A stretch of DNA of 64,000 nt from an uncultured Bacteroidota bacterium (GTDB lineage Bacteria > Bacteroidota > Bacteroidia > Chitinophagales > Chitinophagaceae). Where the stretch lies: NCBI GenBank assembly GCA_903906365.1, contig CAIVKC010000045.1:124001-188000 (forward strand), read 5' to 3'. Made by a program: the position numbers and the translations under genes. Each line of letters begins with the position of its first letter. Within the stretch, counting starts at the first letter, position 1. Under the pieces are notes generated by a model that saw nothing but the letters and a program-made list of their open reading frames with translations, did no database searches and was not told the DNA's origin. Shown piece by piece: positions 44,214 to 53,184 of this stretch.

Positions 44214-44257
44214 ACAGAAAAAACTATTCCCAACCGGCATTCAGTTGGGAATAGTTT
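44214..44257 (-). terminator. Rho-independent terminator of rpsO
   Basis: AAACTATTCCCAAC (44221-44234) pairs perfectly with GTTGGGAATAGTTT (44244-44257), loop of nine. On the minus strand six T residues follow. It lies 17 bases after the rpsO stop and would separate rpsO from pnp. Confidence 0.9.
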
Positions 44258-44273
44258 TGGTATGCATAGTTTC

Positions 44274-44546
44274 TTATTTTCTGAGTCCTAATTTTTCGAT
44301 CAGCTGACGGTAACCCTGCAGATTCTGTTTGCTCAGGTAAGTAAGTAAACGCTTCCTCTTGCCTACCAGTTGCATCAGCCCGCGATGGGTGGAGAAATCT
44401 TTTTTGTTGGTTTGCAGGTGCTGTGAAATGCTGTTAATCCTTTCGGTTAACAGGGCAATCTGGCCTTCAATAGAACCAGTATTGGTGGCTTTGCCACCAA
44501 AATCGCTGAAAAAAGTTGCTTTTTTTTCCGTTGTCAAATAAGGCAT
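44274..44546 (-). CDS. rpsO: 30S ribosomal protein S15
   Basis: A 90-residue protein with TGSIEGQIALLTERINSISQHLQTNKKDFSTHRGLMQLVGKRKRLLTYL, the S15 signature region with the rRNA-binding His-Arg-Gly loop. It sits upstream of pnp as in most bacteria. A strong terminator follows, so pnp probably also has its own promoter between 44108 and 44213. Confidence 0.97.
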   Translation of the reverse strand: MPYLTTEKKATFFSDFGGKATNTGSIEGQIALLTERINSISQHLQTNKKDFSTHRGLMQLVGKRKRLLTYLSKQNLQGYRQLIEKLGLRK

Positions 44547-44712
44547 CTCAATTTTTTTTAAACATCCAAATAATATTCCGCTAATTTCGGCGGCAAAGGT
44601 AGAGGAAATATTCTGTATTTTGAAATTCTAATTAAAGTTAATCGCTCAGTCAAAGGGCAGAAATGGCAAAGTCAGGCTATTGCCGCTCCCCGGCCGGGCC
44701 AGCCAAAATACC

Positions 44713-45804
44713 GTGAAAAAGATAGTTTTTACCGTAACAAATGATCTCAATTATGACCAGCGCATGGCCCGGATCTGCACCTCGCTGGCCTTAAACGGCT
44801 ATTGGGTTACCCTGGTTGGCCGATTGAGGAAGGATTCCCTTGAACTGACTAATAAATCATATAATCAAAAAAGAATAAAATGTTGGTTTTCAAAAGGAAA
44901 GGTATTTTATATTGAATTTAATATAAGATTATTTTTTTATTTGCTTTTTCAAAAACAGGATGCCTTTTGCGCCATTGACCTCGATACCATCCTGCCCGTT
45001 TTATGGGTCTCCCGTTTACTGAGTATTCCAAGAATCTATGACGCCCATGAGTTGTTTTGTGAAATGAAGGAAATCGTGGAGCGCCCCCTGGTCTACCGCT
45101 GCTGGAAATGGATTGAGCGGGCCGCCGTTCCGCATTTTCCCCTTGGGTATACGGTTTGCGGGCCTATTTCTATGGAATTCAACCGGATGTACGGGGTGCA
45201 GTACAGGGTGATCCGAAACCTTCCCTTGTCGGCGGGTCAGCCGACCATTCCACCCGCCCGGGGAAGTTATATCCTTTACCAGGGGGCAGTCAACGAAGGC
45301 CGGAGTTTTGAAACCCTGATACCGGCCATGCGAGATGTGGAATTACCCCTGGTCATTTGCGGCGACGGGAATTATATGGAAAAGGCGCGTTCCCTGGTAA
45401 AGCAGTATGGTCTGGGTGAGAAGGTCATTTTTACAGGAATGGTCCTGCCCGCCGATCTGGTGAAATATACCCGGGGGGCGGCCATAGGCATTACCTTGTT
45501 TGAAAATGCCTCCCAAAGCAATTACCTGTCGCTGGCCAACCGCTTTTTTGATTACATCCAGGCGGCTGTACCGCAGCTATGTGTAAACTACCCGGCCTAC
45601 CGGGAAATCAACCAGGAGTATGAAGTGGCTGTTCTGGTCGATGACCTTCAGCCCCAAACCATTTCCCAGGCCCTGAACAATTTGCTGGGCGATGATGTTT
45701 TATACAGGAAATTGCAATCCAATTGTGTAAAGGCAGCCGCAGTTTATAATTGGCAGGAAGAGGAGAAAAAGCTGATCGGGTTTTACAAACAAATACTGAA
45801 TTAA
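44713..45804 (+). CDS. Glycosyltransferase, GT4-like
   Basis: Open from a TTG at 44680; GTG at 44713 (VKKIVFTVTNDLNYDQRMARIC) is the likely start, giving 363 residues. The start pattern fits the GT-B N-terminal fold, and YDAHELFCEM resembles the donor-side loop of glycosyltransferases that act near an undecaprenyl carrier. The C-terminal domain has YILYQGAVNEGRSFETLIPAM, VICGDGNYMEKARSLV and VIFTGMV, normal for GT4. Bases 44850-44950 are strikingly AT-rich (Lys, Asn, Phe, Tyr codons) compared with the flanks. A second glycosyltransferase follows after two bases, so they form a pair acting on an unknown glycan. Confidence 0.88.
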   Translation: MKKIVFTVTNDLNYDQRMARICTSLALNGYWVTLVGRLRKDSLELTNKSYNQKRIKCWFSKGKVFYIEFNIRLFFYLLFQKQDAFCAIDLDTILPVLWVSRLLSIPRIYDAHELFCEMKEIVERPLVYRCWKWIERAAVPHFPLGYTVCGPISMEFNRMYGVQYRVIRNLPLSAGQPTIPPARGSYILYQGAVNEGRSFETLIPAMRDVELPLVICGDGNYMEKARSLVKQYGLGEKVIFTGMVLPADLVKYTRGAAIGITLFENASQSNYLSLANRFFDYIQAAVPQLCVNYPAYREINQEYEVAVLVDDLQPQTISQALNNLLGDDVLYRKLQSNCVKAAAVYNWQEEEKKLIGFYKQILN

Positions 45805-45806
45805 AG

Positions 45807-46928
45807 GTGGAAAAGCATTTACATATTGTTTGCCTCGATGTACCCTATCCGGTTGATTATGGTGGTGTATTTGACCTGTTTTACAAGATTACTGCCCTTG
45901 CTGACGCGGGCATCGCAATTCACCTGCATTGTTTCGAATACGGACGTGGTCATCAGCCGGAACTTGAAAAATACTGCGTGGAGGTCAATTATTACCCCAG
46001 GCAGCAGGGGCATAAGGGATTTTCCCATAATATCCCCTACATCGTCTGCTCCAGATCCAGCCCTGAATTAATGGATAAACTGCTGTCCGACCAATACCCG
46101 ATTTTGCTGGAAGGAGTGCACTGCAGTTACCTGCTCAGAGATGAGCGCTTCAGGGAACGGAAGATTTTTTTGCGACTGCATAACATTGAATATAAATATT
46201 ACAGGCAGCTTTACCACAGTGAAAAGGGGTTGTTCAAAAAACTCTATTACTGGAATGAAAGCCATTTACTGAAGCGCTATGAAAAAGGGATTGCCAACCG
46301 GGCCTTCATCATCAGCGTATCAAAAAAGGATGCCCAGAGCTACCGAAGGGAATTCAATGCATCCCGCGTGGAATACCTGCCCGTATTTCTTCCCTTCAGG
46401 AAAATCAATCCCCTTGCGGGCAATGGTTGTTATTGTCTGTATCATGGCAACCTCTCGGTGGCAGAAAATGAATTGGCGGCTACCTGGCTGTTGGAAAAAG
46501 TCTTCAAAGGGTTGCATACCCCACTGGTGATTGCCGGTAAAAACCCGTCTGCCCGACTGCAGCGCCTCGCTCACGACCATCCCGATACCTGCCTGGTCAG
46601 CAATCCCTCCGAACAGGAAATGCAGGATATGATCGCCAAGGCCCAGATTAATATAGTGCCCTCCTTTAACGAGACAGGGGTCAAACTGAAATTACTCAAT
46701 GCACTCTTTAACGGAAGACACTGTATGATTAACCAGCAGGACACCGAAGATGGAGAACTCCAGTCGCTTTGCCATACCTTCCGGGATGCCGCGGAGTGCC
46801 GGGAGAAGGTCAGGTCACTGTATGAAACCCCGTTCACCCGTCATGATACTGCGCTGCGGGAAAACATCCTTTCAGATCAATTTGATAGCCACAGACAAGC
46901 CGGGCGGCTCATAGAATGGATATGGTAG
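45807..46928 (+). CDS. Glycosyltransferase, GT4-like, second of the pair
   Basis: The frame is open from 45750, overlapping the previous gene, but GTG at 45807 (VEKHLHIVCLDVPYPVDYGGVFDL) is the natural start, two bases after the preceding stop; 373 residues. YGGVFDLFYKI is a GT-B opening with the glycine loop. The C-terminal half has CLYHGNLSVAENELAATWLLEKVF, LVIAGKNPSARLQRLA and INIVPSFNETGVKLKLLNALFNGRHCMIN, where the acidic NETG-VKLKLL motif binds the nucleotide sugar. Its end overlaps the convergent ftsE gene by 20 bases. Confidence 0.85.
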   Translation: MEKHLHIVCLDVPYPVDYGGVFDLFYKITALADAGIAIHLHCFEYGRGHQPELEKYCVEVNYYPRQQGHKGFSHNIPYIVCSRSSPELMDKLLSDQYPILLEGVHCSYLLRDERFRERKIFLRLHNIEYKYYRQLYHSEKGLFKKLYYWNESHLLKRYEKGIANRAFIISVSKKDAQSYRREFNASRVEYLPVFLPFRKINPLAGNGCYCLYHGNLSVAENELAATWLLEKVFKGLHTPLVIAGKNPSARLQRLAHDHPDTCLVSNPSEQEMQDMIAKAQINIVPSFNETGVKLKLLNALFNGRHCMINQQDTEDGELQSLCHTFRDAAECREKVRSLYETPFTRHDTALRENILSDQFDSHRQAGRLIEWIW

Positions 46929-47598
46929 CATTATCGAGGACCTGTCCTTTTTCTGTCCTCAAGGTGCGGGCGGGGTATTTATTGATGACCAGGTAATCAT
47001 GCGTGGCCATTACGATGGTGGTCCCGTAGTCATGGCATATCTGGAATAGGAGCTGCATGATTTCATCAGAGGTTTCCGGATCCAGGTTACCGGTGGGTTC
47101 GTCGGCCAGGATCAACTTGGGTGAGTTCAACAGAGCCCTTGCCACATCCACCCGTTGTTGTTCTCCCCCGCTCATTTCAAAAGGTTTCTTAAATCCTTTG
47201 GATTTTAGGCCAACCTTATCTAATACATCCGCAATCTTTTCGTCCATGAGCTTTTCATCCTTCCAACCGGTGGCCCGGAGTACGAATTTCAGGTTTTCGT
47301 TGACGGTCCTGTCGGTAAGCAGCTGGAAATCCTGGAAGACCACCCCCAGATTACGGCGCAGGTAAGGAACCTTTTTCCAGTCCATTTCCCGGAGATTGAA
47401 ACCCACCACCTCCGCTTCCCCTTCACTGAGGGGCAGGTCACCGTAGAGGGTTTTTAGCAAACTGGATTTGCCTGTTCCCGTTTTGCCGACCAGGTAAACA
47501 AATTCTCCTTTGTTGATCACTATATTCACATCCCCCAGTATCAGGCTGGTACCCTGGTAGATATTTACTTTTTTTAACTGAACGATTACTTCTGCCAT
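46909..47598 (-). CDS. ftsE: Cell-division ATP-binding protein FtsE
   Basis: The frame extends to 47649, but [15 protein letters not shown] at 47598 is the usual start; 229 residues. Walker A is [10 protein letters not shown], the Q-loop [11 protein letters not shown], the signature [16 protein letters not shown] and Walker [14 protein letters not shown], with the H-loop MATHDY. The [16 protein letters not shown] and DEPTGNLDP wording is that of FtsE, which with FtsX governs peptidoglycan hydrolases at the division site. FtsX is not adjacent, as is usual in Bacteroidota. Confidence 0.93.
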   Translation of the reverse strand: MAEVIVQLKKVNIYQGTSLILGDVNIVINKGEFVYLVGKTGTGKSSLLKTLYGDLPLSEGEAEVVGFNLREMDWKKVPYLRRNLGVVFQDFQLLTDRTVNENLKFVLRATGWKDEKLMDEKIADVLDKVGLKSKGFKKPFEMSGGEQQRVDVARALLNSPKLILADEPTGNLDPETSDEIMQLLFQICHDYGTTIVMATHDYLVINKYPARTLRTEKGQVLDNATISIL

Positions 47599-47766
47599 AT
47601 CAAAGGTTGAGTGAAACAAAAGTAGGAAATAAAAGCCTAGGTTCGTCAAGGACCTGTCTTGGCGGGTAATCGGACCTGGCTGTCCCGAACGGGGCGGTAT
47701 CGCAATAAAACCTGACCAAAGGGGGTACCTAACTAAAAAATTGGGCAGCTCACTCTATAAACCGGC

Positions 47767-48936
47767 CTATGAAATGCGGGAAGTACCGTCTTCTATGGAT
47801 GCCATATAAGCTTTTAATTCCTGACCTGAAAAATCCAGGTAGGCCCTGGAGGCGGAATGGATCAGTTCATCAACAGCCTCCTCTCTGACCAGATTCAGGG
47901 TACATCCCCCGAAGCCCCCGCCCATCATCCTGGCTCCCAGGACCGAGGGGTTGTTTCGGACATGGTCAACCAGGAAATCCAGTTCTTCACAACTCACCTG
48001 GTAAAGATGGCTCAGTCCCTCATGGGTAACAAAAAGTTTGCTTCCAAAAGACCGGAGGTCGCCCTTCCGCAGGTCTTCGCAGGCCTCCAGCAATCGCCCA
48101 TTTTCCTCCACCACATACTGGCATCGGTGGTAAATCAGCGGGTCTTTTTGCAGAACGAACTCGTCCAGCATTTCCCTGGTTACGTCGCGCAGGCTGCTGA
48201 CCTCCGGGTGGTGTTTTCGGATCAGGGATACCCCCAGGTCGCACTGCTGCCTTCTTGTATTGTATTCCGAAGAAGCCAGGGAGTGTTTTATTTGTGTATC
48301 CATTAGTACTATCCGGATACCTTTGGTCAGAAAAGGCACATACTCATATTGGAGGGACCGGCAGTCCAGCCTGATTACATGGTCTTTTTTTCCGAACATG
48401 GAGGCAAACTGGTCCATGATCCCGCATTGTACGCCCGCATAGGCATGTTCTGCCATTTGCGACATTTTGACCAGGGTGAGCTTGTCTAAGCCCGTTGCCA
48501 GCCATTCATTCAGCGCCATGGCAGTTGCGCATTCCACTGCAGCGGATGAGGAAAGGCCGGCTCCCAGCGGTATATCTGCGACCAGGGCTGCCTCAAAACC
48601 CGGTACAGCGATGCCACGCTGAATGAACTGGTCTACAACCCCCAGTATATAATTGGTCCAGGAACCGGGTATTTTTTTGATTTCCCCCATCGGTACCCGG
48701 AATACTTCCCCCAGGTCCAGGGCATGAAGGACGATGGTCTGGTCCTGTCTGGGGGTTAAACTAAGGTAGGCCGCTTTATCAATGGCCGCGGGAAGCACAT
48801 ATCCCTCGTTGTAATCGGTGTGCTCGCCGATCAGATTGATGCGGCCGGGAGAGCGGGTGATGATGGAATGTTGTTGTACATGAGCTTTCAGTTTGGCGGG
48901 CAGGTTCAGGGGGGATTGCTTTGGAAGCATAATCAA
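47767..48936 (-). CDS. galK: Galactokinase
   Basis: A 389-residue GHMP kinase. SPGRINLIGEHTDYNEGYVLPAAID is the galactokinase signature, DIPLGAGLSSSAAVECATAMALN the GHMP phosphate loop, and GARMMGGGFGGCTLNLV the third motif. It makes galactose-1-phosphate for the Leloir pathway. The rest of the pathway (galT, galE) is not in the window. A GH5-like glycosidase lies just upstream (33 bases), which suggests joint use of galactose- or mannose-containing glycans. A Met at codon 3 is an alternative start. Confidence 0.96.
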   Translation of the reverse strand: MIMLPKQSPLNLPAKLKAHVQQHSIITRSPGRINLIGEHTDYNEGYVLPAAIDKAAYLSLTPRQDQTIVLHALDLGEVFRVPMGEIKKIPGSWTNYILGVVDQFIQRGIAVPGFEAALVADIPLGAGLSSSAAVECATAMALNEWLATGLDKLTLVKMSQMAEHAYAGVQCGIMDQFASMFGKKDHVIRLDCRSLQYEYVPFLTKGIRIVLMDTQIKHSLASSEYNTRRQQCDLGVSLIRKHHPEVSSLRDVTREMLDEFVLQKDPLIYHRCQYVVEENGRLLEACEDLRKGDLRSFGSKLFVTHEGLSHLYQVSCEELDFLVDHVRNNPSVLGARMMGGGFGGCTLNLVREEAVDELIHSASRAYLDFSGQELKAYMASIEDGTSRIS

Positions 48937-48968
48937 AAGGACAGTTTAATAAGAATTAGGAATAAGGT

Positions 48969-50033
48969 TTATTTTTTTTGCGTCTGGGATTTGATAAATG
49001 CAGTTTCCCGGGCATCATAGGGTCTTCCATCGGGCCTGAAAATGTCATGAAACCAGACCGGGGGTTCCGAGCCGTCCGGCACGGGAGTATCCCAGGCATA
49101 CATCGTATTGGTCTTGCCGGCAGTCAGTCCCCAGTTGATGGCACCCACACGGGCCTGTTTTAAGACGGGCAGGATATTGAAAAAGGTACTGTTGTGCAGC
49201 CTGGCCATATATTCGGTACAGATCAGCGGGCGGTGGTATTTACGCAAACTGTCGATACAGGCCTGGTGTTTTTTTTCGTCATCATAATTATGGTAGGTGA
49301 TAATGTCGGAATTGGCCAGCTGAAATGCATTGAACTGGGTAAGTTCCTGGTCCCAGATACCCGCCGATAAGGGTTGAGAGGGGTTGATCTGCCTTCCCCA
49401 AAGGAAAATCTTTTGCAACAGGACCATGCTTTTCATCCCGTAGGAGGAGTTGCCTGGTTCATTATAGAGGTCCCACAGCAGGATCCTGTGGTCATCGCGA
49501 AAAGTTGACAGGATATCCTTCACATATTTTTCCAGTGTTACCACCAGCTTCGGGTCATCGTAATATAATTTACCGGGATCCCTCAGCCAGCCCGAATTGT
49601 GAATTCCTTTCCTGGGGGCAGGCTGGGTACCTGCATGGTAGGATTCATTCCAGCAGTCATCAAAAAAAACGAACATGGTAATTATATGATGTCTTTCAGC
49701 AATCTGGAGGTATTGGCTGATTCTTTGTTTGAAGCCCGCCGGATCGATTTCCCAGGCCAGATGGTGCAAAAAAACACGCATGCAGTTAAAGCCGATGGAC
49801 TCCGCATATCCAAGTTCCCGGCTGATGGTTGCTGTATCAAAAGTCTCTGCCTGCCACATTTCCAGCTGGTTGATGGCAGTAGAGGGGATGAAATCACATC
49901 CGGTCAGCCAGTCTTGCTGACTGTACCAGGCATTGGCTTTTTCCGGACTCCATACCTTCCGAGGGTTTTGGCCAAAGGAAGGCGGGAAATAAAGGCAACC
50001 CATCAGGACAAATACATAGGCAAATGGTTTCAT
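48969..50033 (-). CDS. Secreted GH5-like glycoside hydrolase
   Basis: The frame opens at 50081, but MKPFAYVFVLMGCLYFPPSFGQ at 50033 gives a normal signal peptide; 354 residues. The TIM barrel has FNCMRVFLHHLAWEID, MFVFFDDCWN, LLWDLYNEPGNS (acid/base Glu in NEP) and RPLICTEYMAR (nucleophile Glu), the layout of clan GH-A cellulase/mannanase-like enzymes. Trp-rich ends (VWSPEKANAWYSQQDWL, INWGLTAGK) line the cleft. The exact substrate is open. It is upstream of galK with the same direction. Confidence 0.88.
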   Translation of the reverse strand: MKPFAYVFVLMGCLYFPPSFGQNPRKVWSPEKANAWYSQQDWLTGCDFIPSTAINQLEMWQAETFDTATISRELGYAESIGFNCMRVFLHHLAWEIDPAGFKQRISQYLQIAERHHIITMFVFFDDCWNESYHAGTQPAPRKGIHNSGWLRDPGKLYYDDPKLVVTLEKYVKDILSTFRDDHRILLWDLYNEPGNSSYGMKSMVLLQKIFLWGRQINPSQPLSAGIWDQELTQFNAFQLANSDIITYHNYDDEKKHQACIDSLRKYHRPLICTEYMARLHNSTFFNILPVLKQARVGAINWGLTAGKTNTMYAWDTPVPDGSEPPVWFHDIFRPDGRPYDARETAFIKSQTQKK

Positions 50034-50141
50034 GAGGCGTATTTGTTTCAAAATTAATTTTAAAAATGAAAATACCCGCAATCCGCCGTTATTTGTTTGG
50101 TTCCCTTTGCATCAGCCGGAATCAATTTGTTAGGCAAATGC

Positions 50142-50168
50142 AAAAAAGGGGATGAAATCTTCATCCCC
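50142..50168 (-). terminator. Terminator of the 149-residue secreted protein gene
   Basis: GGGGATGAA (50148-50156) pairs with TTCATCCCC (50160-50168) with a three-base loop. The minus strand continues with six T residues. Confidence 0.88.
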
Positions 50169-50198
50169 TGGTAAACAATTATATAGGTCAGGGCCTAC

Positions 50199-50648
50199 TT
50201 AATTCTTGGGCTTTTTGTCCATATCATGTACGGTGATAGCATAGGCGCCGTAATAAATGGAAATGATCTGGGTATAAGCCAGCAGCAACGGCTTTTCCCA
50301 GCCGCTGATGTCGGCCCAGTATTTTTGGAGCAGGTCAATATTATCGACGGGAATGCAGAGGTAATAATCCTTCTGCGATATTTTGGAACTGACAATCACC
50401 AAAATGGCACCCACTTCGTTTTTTTGTTCACGGATCAGGGCTTTTGAAACAAAATTGTAATTACCAAAGGCCCTTTCAAACAAATCATTGAAGTGATAGC
50501 CTTTTTTGGGATCGAGGCCTCCTTCGGTTTGCATACGATAACCTTTTGTCACATAATTGTATTCTTCCAGTGTGGTAGGGCTTGCTTTCTGGGCAAAAGT
50601 CTGTGAAAGGCAAAGCAGCAGACAGATGTGAAAAATCAGGAATTTCAT
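50199..50648 (-). CDS. Secreted protein, unknown function
   Basis: A 149-residue protein with a clear signal peptide (MKFLIFHICLLLCLSQTFAQ). The mature part is mixed alpha/beta with several Tyr-rich segments (LEEYNYVTKGYRMQTEGGLDPKKGY) and no Cys. The start context and its own terminator support a real gene. No family was recognised; similar small exported proteins are frequent in Chitinophagaceae. It is transcribed alone. Confidence 0.75.
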   Translation of the reverse strand: MKFLIFHICLLLCLSQTFAQKASPTTLEEYNYVTKGYRMQTEGGLDPKKGYHFNDLFERAFGNYNFVSKALIREQKNEVGAILVIVSSKISQKDYYLCIPVDNIDLLQKYWADISGWEKPLLLAYTQIISIYYGAYAITVHDMDKKPKN

Positions 50649-50893
50649 ATTTAATTTTTATTGATCATATCAATAACGGTCGCTGGGGATAATTATTTTA
50701 CAGATTGTTAAGGCGGGGTGCCGGCTAATATAGACCGCTTGTTTCCCTTTTATTGGCCTGTTGACCGGGACTTGTGGGTAAATGGGAGGAAAATTATCTA
50801 CAGATTTCCCCATGGGTGGACCAAATAGCGCCTGTAACCGTGTACTTGAATTCTGGCAAGCTTTTTTCCCCTGCCTTGGTAAACGATCAAACA

Positions 50894-51073
50894 ATGAAAA
50901 ATTCTTTAAAGCCGGTCCTTTCAGTTCTGATGATACTATTGGTTTCCTCTTTTTTTATGACAGGATGTGTGGAGCATCGCTACTATCATGAGCATCGCCA
51001 TCATTCTGTGGAGTATTATCGCCACAGAAACATGCCTCCGCCCCCCGGAATAGAGCTTGACATACATAACTAA
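50894..51073 (+). CDS. Small His/Tyr-rich lipoprotein
   Basis: A 59-residue protein that starts at the inner ATG at 50894; the frame further upstream (from 50774) lacks coding character. The signal (SVLMILLVSSFFMTGC) places the lipidated Cys near residue 25. The mature part, VEHRYYHEHRHHSVEYYRHRN followed by Pro residues, has seven His and five Tyr within about 20 residues, which suggests metal (Zn, Cu, Ni) or heme binding; this is inferred from composition only. A strong terminator follows at 51165, so it is a single-gene transcript. Confidence 0.65.
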   Translation: MKNSLKPVLSVLMILLVSSFFMTGCVEHRYYHEHRHHSVEYYRHRNMPPPPGIELDIHN

Positions 51074-51164
51074 CTCAATTCCCCTCTAAAGGCAATGCAG
51101 CCACCGGGTCGCTGCGCGTTACCCTGGGCCGGTAATTTAGCTCACTGAAGACCTTATTTTAGAG

Positions 51165-51209
51165 CAGGGGGTAACCAGAGGAAATTTCCCAGGTTACCCC
51201 TGTTTTTTA
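51165..51209 (+). terminator. Terminator after the small lipoprotein gene
   Basis: CAGGGGGTAACC (51165-51176) pairs with GGTTACCCCTG (51192-51202), with one bulged G; an inner GGAAA/TTTCC pairing extends the stem. Six T residues follow. Confidence 0.85.
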
Positions 51210-51266
51210 TAAACGGGGCACCCTCAAAACCATAAATACGTAGTTTGCTGCCCTATTTCAGAATCT

Positions 51267-52184
51267 ATGAGGTGTAAACTTGGGATGCTGCTGGTTTTTA
51301 CCGGTTTTATTTCTACAGGGTTCAGCCAGGTCCGCTTTAAGGATTATGTTTATCCGGACCTGGAAATCCAAAGAAATATCCCCTATATTCCCGGTCAACT
51401 GCCACACAAAGGGGCGGCGGCAGGCAGGCTGGACCTTTACCAGCCCAGCGGGGATACCTCTGCCAAAAGGCCGCTGGTCATCTGGCTTCACGGGGGAGGT
51501 TTCAAATTTGGTAACAAGACTTCTCGGGGAACTCCTGTATGGAGCCAGACTTTTGCCAAAAGGGGGTATGTATGCGCCGCTGCCAATTACCGGCTCAGCA
51601 AAAGGCATCCGCTGAACAATTATAAGGACCTGGTCATGGGATGCGAGCAAGGCGTGGAGGATGCCATGCAAGTGATGGCATTTTTCCGGAAAAATGCCGC
51701 ATTGTACCGGCTGGATACGAGTCGGTTTTTTCTGGCAGGAAATTCAGCCGGTGCCATGATTGCCCTTCAGGCTGTATACAGCAGTCTGTCCGACCTAAAA
51801 GGACTGGCGGGAACCCCCGATTCGCCGGAATTCACCAGGAAGGAAAATACCTGCCAAGTGGCCGGCATCATCAGTTTCTGGGGATCCATTTTTGACTCCG
51901 CTTGGATGAAGAATGCACGGGTTCCCATGGTCTTTGTTCATGGAAGCAGGGACAGGGTGGTTCCTTTGGATCAAAAACCCGGCATTGCGATGTACGGAAG
52001 CCTGGCAATCCACCGTTGGGCTGATTCACTGGGCATTCCCAACCGGTTGAAAATTGTTGCAGGGCGCGGACATGAATTGCAAAAACATTTTAACCCATTA
52101 TGGTCAGGAATTTCTGCCAAACGTCGTCAACTGGAAGCAGGCCAGTTTGCAGCTGATTTCCTTTATGACCTTTTCTTTCGGTAA
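51267..52184 (+). CDS. Secreted alpha/beta-hydrolase (carboxylesterase-like)
   Basis: A 305-residue protein with a signal peptide (LVFTGFISTGFSQ). WLHGGGFKFG is the HGGG oxyanion motif of hormone-sensitive-lipase-like esterases, and FLAGNSAGAMIALQ carries the nucleophile Ser. The acid is expected in VHGSRDRVVPLD and the His in GRGHELQKH. Such enzymes cut short-chain esters, for example acetyl groups on plant polysaccharides. The gene stands alone between the small lipoprotein and a convergent GNAT gene. Confidence 0.88.
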   Translation: MRCKLGMLLVFTGFISTGFSQVRFKDYVYPDLEIQRNIPYIPGQLPHKGAAAGRLDLYQPSGDTSAKRPLVIWLHGGGFKFGNKTSRGTPVWSQTFAKRGYVCAAANYRLSKRHPLNNYKDLVMGCEQGVEDAMQVMAFFRKNAALYRLDTSRFFLAGNSAGAMIALQAVYSSLSDLKGLAGTPDSPEFTRKENTCQVAGIISFWGSIFDSAWMKNARVPMVFVHGSRDRVVPLDQKPGIAMYGSLAIHRWADSLGIPNRLKIVAGRGHELQKHFNPLWSGISAKRRQLEAGQFAADFLYDLFFR

Positions 52185-52419
52185 CGGTTCCTTTTTTTGG
52201 ATACCCGGTCAATGAATCACTATTCTTTCATAGCCTCCTTCTCCTTCAGCCTGAAAACGGGGATTCATTCGATGTCCCGCTGAAATATCCAACATCAGCC
52301 GGCTGGCACATGGTGCAGACATAACAAACAGGGCCGGCCCGGAAAAAGACTGTTATAAATGTTTACCGGGTAGAAGAATAACCCCAGATATTAAGAATTT
52401 GGCCTTTTTTTCCAAGAAT

Positions 52420-52929
52420 CTATATCGGGGGAGCCTCCCTAATGTTGCTTTCATGGTTTTTTTCCAACAGGGGCAGTCCGGTAGCTTTTGACAAACTTCT
52501 GGCCAGCCAGGCACCTTCGGGGCTAAAATTCCATACAAAGAGTACTTCAATGGGAAAGGTTTTCCGAACCTGTTCTATGGCCCGCAGCGCGATTTTTTTG
52601 GTGAGCCCCTGGTTTCTGAATTCGGGCAGGGTCATGGCCGAACATAGGTAGAGCGCGCGGCAGGGTGTGCCGGGGGGTGTTTTGTCCAGCAGCTCCTTTT
52701 CGGAGATGGTTCCGCCCAGAAATGCATCCATGATTTCCCGGGTAGTGGGAATTAACAAAACCCAGCTTGCTGGCCCCTGCGGGGTAGAATATTCCGACAG
52801 GGTGGAGGGGTGGAGGCACTGCAGCTGTTCTATGACGGACTCATTGATATTCAGCTGTTGGGGATCATTTTGAACAGCAAAGGTATCGCTGGCCAGCTGC
52901 AGCATTCTTTCGTAATTTGATAAAGCCAT
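52420..52929 (-). CDS. GNAT-like N-acetyltransferase
   Basis: A 169-residue protein. The acetyl-CoA binding segment is LYLCSAMTLPEFRNQGLTKKIALRAIEQVRKT, with the R-x-x-G-x-T/K pattern of GNAT motif A shortened to RNQGLTKK. The flanking strands (ASWVLLIPTTREIMDAFL, VLFVWNFSPEGAWLARSL) fit a GNAT core, but overall the fold is diverged. Substrate is unknown. It is convergent with the esterase and divergent from the Kelch gene. Confidence 0.72.
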   Translation of the reverse strand: MALSNYERMLQLASDTFAVQNDPQQLNINESVIEQLQCLHPSTLSEYSTPQGPASWVLLIPTTREIMDAFLGGTISEKELLDKTPPGTPCRALYLCSAMTLPEFRNQGLTKKIALRAIEQVRKTFPIEVLFVWNFSPEGAWLARSLSKATGLPLLEKNHESNIREAPPI

Positions 52930-53098
52930 ATTTCAGGGATGGTGGGTTTCAAATGCCTAATTCGGCCTGACCCGGGCCCCTCAAAGTTAAGGGTATTGAT
53001 CGGGGTAACTGCCATCTGCCGGATCCAAGGGTACTTCCCCAGGCGAAATAGAAGAAACTACCTAAAAGTGAAATGAACTAACTCAAAGGCCTTATATA

Positions 53099-53123
53099 GG
53101 CCTCTATTGCCATACTAGAGGCC
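53099..53123 (+). promoter_or_regulatory. Leader hairpin upstream of the Kelch lipoprotein gene
   Basis: GGCCTCTA (53099-53106) pairs perfectly with TAGAGGCC (53116-53123). A further AGGCC just upstream (around 53087-53091) could pair with the first arm instead, so two exclusive folds are possible. The site is about 60 bases before the ATG. It has no T tract, so it is not a terminator. Confidence 0.45.
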
Positions 53124-53184
53124 CTATGATTGACGTTAATCCCCTGTTATTATCCATTATCCAGGTTTTCTTAAACATCCAAAT

